From CAZEDU01 sp964511185 (lineage in GTDB: Bacteria > Myxococcota > Myxococcia > Myxococcales > Myxococcaceae), in contig CAZEDU010000145.1 in NCBI GenBank assembly GCA_964511185.1, positions 1-12,014 of the forward strand: DNA of 12,014 nt, read 5' to 3'. The position numbers were made by a program, and so were the translations under genes. Position 1 is the first letter of the stretch. Every line of letters begins with the position of its first letter. Shown one piece after another: positions 6,838-12,014 of the stretch. A model generated the notes under the pieces. The model searched no databases. It was not told the origin of the DNA and saw only the letters and a list, made by a program, of their open reading frames with translations.

Positions 6838-7683
6838 CTACAGGTCGGCTTTGCGCAGCGCCTGAAGCTTTTCGGGATTCACGACCGCCAAGAGGTTGAA
6901 CACCTTTTGGCCGTCGGTCTCGATGTCGAGCACGGTGACCGGCGTCTCGCCCTGATACGCGACGATGCAGGGCCACCCGTTCACCTCGCGCATGTCGTAG
7001 CGCAGCGGTACAGGGGCCTTCTTCATCGCACCCACGATGAAGCGCGCCACCGCCGACGCGCCACGAATGGGGTTGAGCGCGGCCTTCGCCTTCCCGCCTC
7101 CGTCCGACTGGAGCACCGCGTCGCGCGCGAGCATTCCTTCGATCTCCGCCACCTCGCCCCGGCTGCAGGCGGAGCCGAACGCCGCGAGGAGCGCCTGGTG
7201 CGTCGATTTGTCGGGCGCGAAGCGAATGCGGCCTTCTCGGATGTGCTCGCGCGCCCGGTGGAGAAGCTGGCGAATCGCAGGCACCTCGCGCCCGAGCGCC
7301 TGGGCGATCTCCTCATGTCGGTAGTCGAACGCCTCGGCGAGGATGTAGACGGCTCGCTCCAGCGGGCTGAGCCGCTCGAGCAGCGCGAGGAACGCCAACG
7401 ACAGCGCCCGCGGGTCGAACGGCTCCGAGGTCCAGTTGGGTTGATCCGTCAGCACCGGCTCCGGCAGCCACGGGCCGATGTATTGCTCGCGCTTGACTCT
7501 GCTCTCCTTGAGAACGTCGAGGCTAAGGTTCGCCACCACCCGCTCGAGCCATGCTTCGGCATCGCTGATAACGCCTGGCGCCTGACGCTCGAGACGAAGC
7601 GCCGCCTCTTGCACGACATCTTCCGCCTCGGCCCAGGAGCCGAGCATTCGGTACGCCAGCGACAGCAGGCGCGGACGATTCAT
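6838..7683 (-). CDS. ECF41-type RNA polymerase sigma factor with fused C-terminal regulatory domain
   Basis: This 281-aa sigma factor directs RNA polymerase to a specific promoter set. Seen: region 2 in residues 1-65 (RPRLLSLAYRMLGSWAEAED, then DAEAWLERVVANLSLDVLK); the linker YIGPWLPEP (68-76), a hallmark of group ECF41; region 4 at about 98-150 (LSPLERAVYILAEAFDYRHE, then IRQLLHRAREHI); and a SnoaL-like C-terminal domain (160-281) with DGGGKAKAALNPI (194-206) and NPEKL (269-273), the two other ECF41 signatures. In this group the fused domain is known to modulate activity in place of an anti-sigma factor. The ATG at 7683 overlaps the TGA of the upstream membrane-protein gene (ATGA), so the two are co-transcribed and coupled. 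The 3' end lies 8 bases from the convergent surface-protein gene. Assignment is firm; the inducing signal is unknown. Confidence 0.92.
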   Translation of the reverse strand: MNRPRLLSLAYRMLGSWAEAEDVVQEAALRLERQAPGVISDAEAWLERVVANLSLDVLKESRVKREQYIGPWLPEPVLTDQPNWTSEPFDPRALSLAFLALLERLSPLERAVYILAEAFDYRHEEIAQALGREVPAIRQLLHRAREHIREGRIRFAPDKSTHQALLAAFGSACSRGEVAEIEGMLARDAVLQSDGGGKAKAALNPIRGASAVARFIVGAMKKAPVPLRYDMREVNGWPCIVAYQGETPVTVLDIETDGQKVFNLLAVVNPEKLQALRKADL

Positions 7684-8345
7684 CGAACGAAACCCAGCCG
7701 GCCGAGGAGCTGCGCGAACGCGCTCTGATCAGGTTGGCCCACGTCGGCGATGATACCGCCAAAGCCAAGCATCGCCGTCACCAGCGCCGCGCCGCCGATC
7801 ACCATGAAGGTCGAGAGCAGAGCCGGCCGTCGCAGCGCGCCGCCCGCACCGATGCCCAACATGGGAAGCGCCATGCCGAGCCCGTGAATCGAATGGTAGA
7901 GCCCGGCCACCGACAGCAGCAGGTAGTACGGCCAGAACAGCGCCGGTTGCCACTGGAGCGTGAAGGCGATGCCTTCGAAGCGCGGGAAGACGTCGAAGAA
8001 CAGCGAGGCGCCCCGCGTCGCCAGCGCGTGTCCACCAATGACGGCGAGCAGGAAGTAGCCGCTGTAGCGGTGAAGCCTCTGCCGCAGCATCGGAGACGGC
8101 CGCTCCTGGCGGCGGCGCCGACCGACGATGCGGGCAACGCCAGCGGCGATGTGGACCACCAGCGGAGTGAAGACCAACGCCACCTCGATGAGAGGCCACT
8201 GGTAAACCGCGCGGAGCTGAGACTGCACGCGGTCGTAGGTCTGAGCGCCCAGGCTGGCCAGCATCTGATTGAACAGGTGTGCCAGCACGAAGACCGAAAA
8301 GAGCACCCCGCTGATGGCCTGCGTTCGCTGAAGCTTTTGTTCCAT
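7680..8345 (-). CDS. Five-helix membrane protein resembling SdhC/FrdC-type cytochrome b and MCP1
   Basis: The predicted inner-membrane protein has 221 aa. Seen: hydrophobic helices at about 9-29, 54-74, 94-110, 136-153 and 176-198, and histidines in or near them: His23 (VLAHLFNQ), His65 (VVHIAAG), His92 (LHRYSGY), His106 (GGHAL), and His151 and His154 (LYHSIHGLG). This layout recalls the diheme cytochrome b subunits of succinate dehydrogenase/fumarate reductase and the related MCP1-type family. Heme binding is inferred, not shown, and no flavoprotein or iron-sulfur subunit lies nearby. It overlaps the ECF41 sigma gene by 4 bp. Start: ATG at 8345 is preferred because a sigma-type promoter ends 8 bases before it. 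An in-frame ATG at 8381 would add 12 residues (MSRSARLGRLGA), but it overlaps that promoter's -35 element. It may be a target, sensor or partner of the sigma factor. Confidence 0.68.
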   Translation of the reverse strand: MEQKLQRTQAISGVLFSVFVLAHLFNQMLASLGAQTYDRVQSQLRAVYQWPLIEVALVFTPLVVHIAAGVARIVGRRRRQERPSPMLRQRLHRYSGYFLLAVIGGHALATRGASLFFDVFPRFEGIAFTLQWQPALFWPYYLLLSVAGLYHSIHGLGMALPMLGIGAGGALRRPALLSTFMVIGGAALVTAMLGFGGIIADVGQPDQSAFAQLLGRLGFVR

Positions 8346-8353
8346 GGCCCCAA

Positions 8354-8380
8354 GACGACCGAGGCGCGCAGAACGTGACA
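8354..8380 (-). promoter_or_regulatory. Candidate ECF41-type promoter TGTCACG-N16-CGTC
   Basis: On the minus strand, TGTCACG (8380 to 8374) is followed after exactly 16 bases by CGTC (8357 to 8354). The published ECF41/SigJ promoter pattern, as I recall it, is TGTCACA-N16-CGTC, so the match is 6 of 7 plus 4 of 4 with the right spacing. It faces the membrane protein-sigma operon, as expected for autoregulation. The -10 element ends 8 bases before the ATG at 8345, leaving almost no leader; the transcript may be leaderless or nearly so. Confidence 0.6.
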
Positions 8381-8459
8381 TGGCCGAAATACCCCGCCGC
8401 CTCAGGGCGCCTGGCGCGGGCGCCGCTCGAGTGTCGGACCCGGGCTGTACCTTGGCTTC

Positions 8460-11040
8460 GTGCTGCTCGAAGACCTCTTTCCCCGCCACGCGCTGGTCGA
8501 CCTGGAGACGACCGGGCTCGACCCGCGCCAGGATGAGGTCATCGAGGTCGGCGTCCTCGTCGTCGAGCGCGGCCAGGCGGTCGACCGCATCAGCCGGCTC
8601 TTCTCCCCTTCGCGGCCGCTGCCGCTCGCCATTCAACGCATCACCGGCCTCGACGACGCCGCGCTCGCCCACCGCGAGCCCTTCTCGGCCTACGCCGCCG
8701 AGCTGAAGGAGCGGCTGCGCGGCTGGACGGTGGTGGCCCACAACGCCTCGTTCGAGAAGAGCTTTCTGGGCCCCCTCTTCGCCGCCATCGACGCGCCGGT
8801 GCTCGACTCGTGCGAGCTGCTCCACTTCCTCTACCCGGAGCTCGACAGCCACTCTCTCGAGTCGATCGTGCGGTGGGCGAAGGTGGCCGACCGCGCCGCC
8901 CACCGCGCGCTGAAAGACTGCGAAGACACCTTCGATGTCTTGCGCCACGCGCTCTCCCGCTGCGTCAACGAGCGCGCCTCCAGCGACATCCGCGAGCTGA
9001 TCGAGCTGTTGGACCCTGGGCCCGAAGGGCGGGCGGAGGTCGCGCCCGTGCTCGCGCTGCTCACCGCGCTCGAAGCGCGGTGCGCCTCCCCGCCGGCCCC
9101 AACGCCGGCGAAGCCGCCCACGGCTTCCGTCGCGGGTCCCCGGCAGGCGGTGGCGCTGCCCAACGGCTGGAGCAGCCCGGGCGCGTTGGCGCGCGAGGTG
9201 GAACGGCTCCGCGCCGCGCAACCCGACCGAGTCGTGGCACCGCTCAAAGCCCAGACCCACTACCTGTGCCGAAGGCGCGTCCTGGAGGCCACGCGCGTGC
9301 GGCCAGGCATGGGCTACGCCGAACGCGCGCCGAGGGCCTACCTGCGGGCCTTCGCCCAGCGTCGAGCGGACGGCGACCTGGACGCGCTCAGCTATTGGTT
9401 CAAGGAGCGCTACCCCGCGCTCGTTCCGCTCGCGTTCGCCTCGCGCTCCGAGCCGGCGACGACGCTCGGCGAGCGATGCCCTCTCTACCTGGCCTGCTAC
9501 TACCACCGCGCGCTGCACCAGGCCCGCGCGGCCGACGTGCTGGTCACCTCGCACGCGGCGGCGGTGACGTGGCCCGCCCACTACCCCAGCGTCGACCACT
9601 GGCGCGTGCTCGCGGCGCACGAGCTGGAAGACGCCGCGACCGACGCGCTCAGCCGGACGCTCTCGGGCGCGCTCGTGCAGCGGCTCTCCTGGCGCCTCGA
9701 GCGGCTGTTGCTGCCCCCGCTGGTGGCGCTGGCCGGCGCGCCGCGGGTCGAGCTGCTCCACGTCGAGCTCGAGCGGGCGCGCCAACGCATCGACGACTCG
9801 GCGCGCGCGCTGGGCGAAGCCGTCGCCGGGCTGTGCGCCGCCGAGGCGCTGCCCTCGACGCTCGCCCGCTTCGGCACGGAGTGCCGCATCACCGAGAGGN
9901 NNNNNNNNNACCCGCACCAGCCGCCCGTTCCTCAAGGTGCGCGACGGGCTCACCGCGCTCGGCATCGAGCTCGAGGTCCTGCTCCAGATTCTGAGCAGGC
10001 AGTGGGACGCGACCTTGCCGGATACGCCTACGCCCACCCTGGGAGCGGAGCGCGATGGGGTGGTGGCCGCCGCGCGCGCGCTGCGCGAGGTGACCGAAGA
10101 GCTCGCCTGGAACGCGTCGACCCAGCGCTGTCACCTGGCGGGCGTGAAGCGAAGCCGCCGGGCGCGGTCCGACGCGAGCGAGGCGCTCGAAGACTGGTCC
10201 TTGACCTCCAGCCCGCTCGAGGTCAGCGGCCTGCTCGACTCGACCGATCTCGAGCTGGTTTCCGAGGCGGCGGTGGCACCCGGGCTGGGCGGCTTTCTCG
10301 TCCGGCGGCTGGGGCTGTTCGACCACATGCGCGTGAAGCTCACCGGGCCGACGGTGGCGCGCGCGCGGCCGCGGGTGTTGATCTTGACCGACGTGGGGCC
10401 AGCGACCAGCGACGCCTTCGCCGACTGGCTGGCCGACAGGCTCACCGCGATGACCAGCTACCTCCAGGGCGACGTGCTCGGGCTGTTCTCGTCGTCGCAG
10501 CGCCTCCAGCGGGTGTGGGAACGGACGCGCGCCCAGCTCGAGCCGTCGGGCATCGAGGTGATGCGGCCGACGCGCTCGGCGGCGCCGCCGCTGCACCACC
10601 GCTCGCTTTCGCTCTCGGGCCAGTCCGCGTGGCGGCAGCTGCGCTCCGGCGGCACCAGCGCCCAGTGCGTCTTCATCGACAAGCTCGACGTCGAGCCGCT
10701 CGGAAGGCCCTGGGTCGCCGCGCGCGAGGAGGCGCTCCAGGCCGCCGGGGCGGCCGACGCGTTCGCCGGTTACCGGTTGCCGCGCGCCCTCATCCACCTG
10801 CGGCTCGGGCTGGAGCAGCTCGGACGCTTCGCGCCCCACGTGAAGGTGGTCGTGCTGGCGGACCCGGGCAGCCCCGCCTACCGCGCCGAGCTGCTCCAGG
10901 CGCTGGCCGACTACCCGGTCGAGCCGTGCACCTGGGCCGAAGCGCGGCGCACGCTGGCGGCGCTCTTGGCGCCGCCGGTCGCGGCCCCCCCGGCGCTCGT
11001 CCCGGAGAAGCCCCGCCTGGGCATCGCCTCGAGCGTCTGA
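8460..11040 (+). CDS. DnaQ-family exonuclease fused to a degenerate DinG/XPD-like helicase (interrupted by assembly gap)
   Basis: Residues 1-168 form a DEDDh 3'-5' exonuclease: Exo I DLETTGLD (Asp14, Glu16), Exo II HNASFEKSFL with Glu99 where Asp is usual, and Exo III HRALKD (His148, Asp153). Beyond residue 240 the chain follows DinG: THYLCRRR (Cys270), GERCPLYLACYYHRA (Cys340, Cys346), ADVLVTSHAA, HELEDAATDALS. After the gap come FIDKLDVEPLGRPWVAAREE and GYRLPRALIHLRLG. The ATPase motifs are missing: no Walker A in residues 169-270, DEAH replaced by LAAH (384-387), and motif VI Q..GR..R reduced to LGLEQLGR (10804-10827). One of the four Fe-S cysteines is also absent (TLG for CLG). So nuclease activity looks plausible and helicase activity does not. 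The GTG start at 8460 begins LLEDLFPRHALVDLE as in relatives, but has a poor ribosome site. 480 codons precede the Ns and 377 follow, in different apparent frames. The true gap must be a multiple of three if the gene is intact. Confidence 0.82.
9900..9909. other. Assembly gap (10 Ns)
   Basis: Ten Ns interrupt the exonuclease-pseudohelicase gene. The frame before ends on a codon boundary at 9899 and the homologous frame after resumes at 9910 (TRTSRPFLKVRDGL). A real length of 10 would break the frame, so this is probably a placeholder of unknown length. Confidence 0.95.
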
Positions 11041-11044
11041 GCCG

Positions 11045-11791
11045 TCACTCGAGCGACGCTTTGAGCTTGGCTTCGAGCGTCTGCAGCTCGCGCACGAGCT
11101 CGTCGCTCGCCCGGGTCTGCTGCGCCACCTGCAAGGCCGCCTGCACGCGCTGCAAGAGCGACGTTTCCCGGTCGCGCACTTCCTTGACCATGTGCTGGAA
11201 GGCTTCGAAGACGTCCTTCAGCTCGTCTTTGGGGCGCAGGGAGTCCCTGTCGAAGTTGAGCCGCCCTTGCCCCATCTCGTGGAAGTTGCGCTTGAGCCGG
11301 TAGAGCGGGCCGACGATTTTGTGCGTGGCGACGATGCTCACCGCGGCCACCAACACGATGAAGAGGAAGAAGCCGCCGATCAGCGAGAACAGGGTGATTT
11401 GCTGGCGGCGCACCAGGTTGTCGCGCTGATCTTCGATCGCCTGCAGCTCGGCCCGGAAGCTGGCGTCGATCGCCTCGGACTTCTCCTTCAGCTGCTTCTC
11501 GAAGGCCGGGTCGTCCATGTTCTGCATCAGCTCGTTGTTCAGCGTGGCGTTCGACAGCTCCTTGCTGGTGTCGGCGGCCTTTCGGCGGGCGTCGACCGCG
11601 GCGGCCATCTCGTCGAACAGCGTCTTCGACGTCATCCACAGAAAGCCGCCGAGCAGCAGCGCGGCGACCATCGTGCTCACCACCACGTAGCTGGCGAACT
11701 TGAGCTGAAAGCGCGTGTCGAGCAGGAAGTTCCGCCACCTGCGTCGGAAGGCGGGCGGCGCGATCGACGTGTCTTGGGCCATGCCACTCAT
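11045..11791 (-). CDS. Two-TM HAMP-domain membrane protein without an output domain
   Basis: This 248-aa protein has the layout of a receptor stripped of its signalling module. Seen: a short cytoplasmic N-terminus; TM1 at about 31-54 (KFASYVVVSTMVAALLLGGF); a charged, helical extracytoplasmic stretch at 55-130, rich in Lys/Glu/Ala and probably coiled coil; TM2 at about 132-155; a HAMP domain at about 156-206 (HKIVGPLYRLKRNFHEMGQG, with Pro162 and the later DELKDVFEAF helix); then a helical tail to residue 248. There is no histidine kinase, methyl-accepting, cyclase or GGDEF domain. It may relay a signal to a separate partner by helix contact. The ATG at 11791 is chosen because GGAG lies six bases before it; a second ATG at 11782 is less favoured. 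Its start overlaps the stop of the upstream gene (ATGA), so they are co-expressed. The stop is 4 bases from the convergent exonuclease gene. Confidence 0.85.
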   Translation of the reverse strand: MSGMAQDTSIAPPAFRRRWRNFLLDTRFQLKFASYVVVSTMVAALLLGGFLWMTSKTLFDEMAAAVDARRKAADTSKELSNATLNNELMQNMDDPAFEKQLKEKSEAIDASFRAELQAIEDQRDNLVRRQQITLFSLIGGFFLFIVLVAAVSIVATHKIVGPLYRLKRNFHEMGQGRLNFDRDSLRPKDELKDVFEAFQHMVKEVRDRETSLLQRVQAALQVAQQTRASDELVRELQTLEAKLKASLE

Positions 11792-12014
11792 GGGGTGCTC
11801 CAATCGAGGTCCGCCGCGGCGTCGTCCAGCACCTTGGGGACCATCAGCTTGAGCAGATCGGCGGGCTTCGCCCCGCGGGCCTTCACGTTGTAGTCGCCCT
11901 TGATCGACTGCTCGGGGTACGTCAGACACAAGAGGTTCACCTTCAGCGAGCCGCTCTCCTGCGAGAGCTGAGCCCGCAACATCCAACCCTTCAGCTTCTT
12001 CTGCCGGATGACCG
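11788..12014 (-). CDS. C-terminal end of a protein of unknown function (cut at right edge)
   Basis: The frame is open from the right edge of the window and ends at a TGA overlapping the HAMP gene's ATG. Some 75 residues are visible, from VIRQKKLKGWMLRAQLSQES through LKVNLLCLTYPEQSIKGDYN to PADLLKLMVPKVLDDAAADL and a short DWSTP end. The pattern is alternating beta strands and then an amphipathic helix, with no membrane segment. I do not recognise the family. The ATG at 11982 is internal to the open frame and probably not the start. The coupling suggests it works with the HAMP membrane protein, possibly as a soluble or periplasmic partner; that is inference from position only. Confidence 0.7.
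   Translation of the reverse strand, partial: VIRQKKLKGWMLRAQLSQESGSLKVNLLCLTYPEQSIKGDYNVKARGAKPADLLKLMVPKVLDDAAADLDWSTP
11798..11801 (-). promoter_or_regulatory. Ribosome-binding site that decides the HAMP gene start
   Basis: GGAG on the minus strand, six bases before the ATG at 11791, within the 3' end of the upstream gene. It favours this ATG over the one at 11782. Confidence 0.55.

Noticed and set aside
6822..6842. Hairpin between the convergent surface-protein and sigma genes
   Set aside because: Only a GGC-TTCG-GCT type match of about three pairs is visible in the 8-bp gap, too weak to call a terminator.
5186..6976. 596-codon open frame on the minus strand opposite the surface protein
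   Set aside because: It mirrors the repeat array (VAVVTRLGA units are the antisense of the DUF4215 units) and runs into the sigma-factor gene in the wrong frame.
8382..10037. Long minus-strand open frame extending the membrane protein upstream across the Ns
   Set aside because: It is antisense to the exonuclease fusion; family resemblance begins only at the 8345 or 8381 start.

Overview
The window is a high-GC segment of about 12 kb, most likely from a myxobacterium or close relative (Myxococcota). The best taxonomic evidence is the surface-protein gene at 5201-6829. It combines a Sec signal peptide, seven cysteine-rich DUF4215-type repeats and a C-terminal Gly/Cys-hydrophobic-Arg tail of the MYXO-CTERM type, an architecture typical of that phylum. 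A run of 10 Ns at 9900-9909 marks the window as draft sequence.

Layout, left to right. (1) 1-653 (+): the C-terminal part of an S1-type arylsulfatase, cut by the left edge. (2) 714-1280 (-): a 188-aa protein of unknown function resembling a myxobacterial surface/secreted domain, convergent with the sulfatase across a 9-bp GC hairpin. (3) 1390-5110 (+): a tight three-gene operon for an iron(III)-type ABC importer in the order ATPase, binding protein, fused permease (fbpC-fbpA-fbpB-like), with ATGA and GTGA stop/start overlaps. It diverges from gene 2 across a 109-bp spacer with a perfect 7-bp inverted repeat. (4) 5201-6829 (+): the anchored surface protein. (5) 6838-8345 (-): an ECF41-type sigma factor with fused C-terminal domain, translationally coupled behind a five-helix, histidine-rich membrane protein (SdhC/MCP1-like). 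A match to the ECF41 promoter pattern, TGTCACG-N16-CGTC, sits in front of the membrane-protein gene. (6) 8460-11040 (+): a DnaQ-family exonuclease joined to a DinG/XPD-like helicase region that has lost its ATPase motifs, interrupted by the assembly gap. (7) 11045-12014 (-): a two-TM HAMP protein with no output domain, overlapping an upstream gene whose N-terminus is off the window.

The strongest items are the exonuclease-pseudohelicase fusion and the sigma factor/membrane protein pair with its own candidate promoter. The iron importer is a conventional self-contained uptake system. No RNA genes, mobile elements or CRISPR arrays were seen, and no gene-free stretch exceeds about 115 bases.
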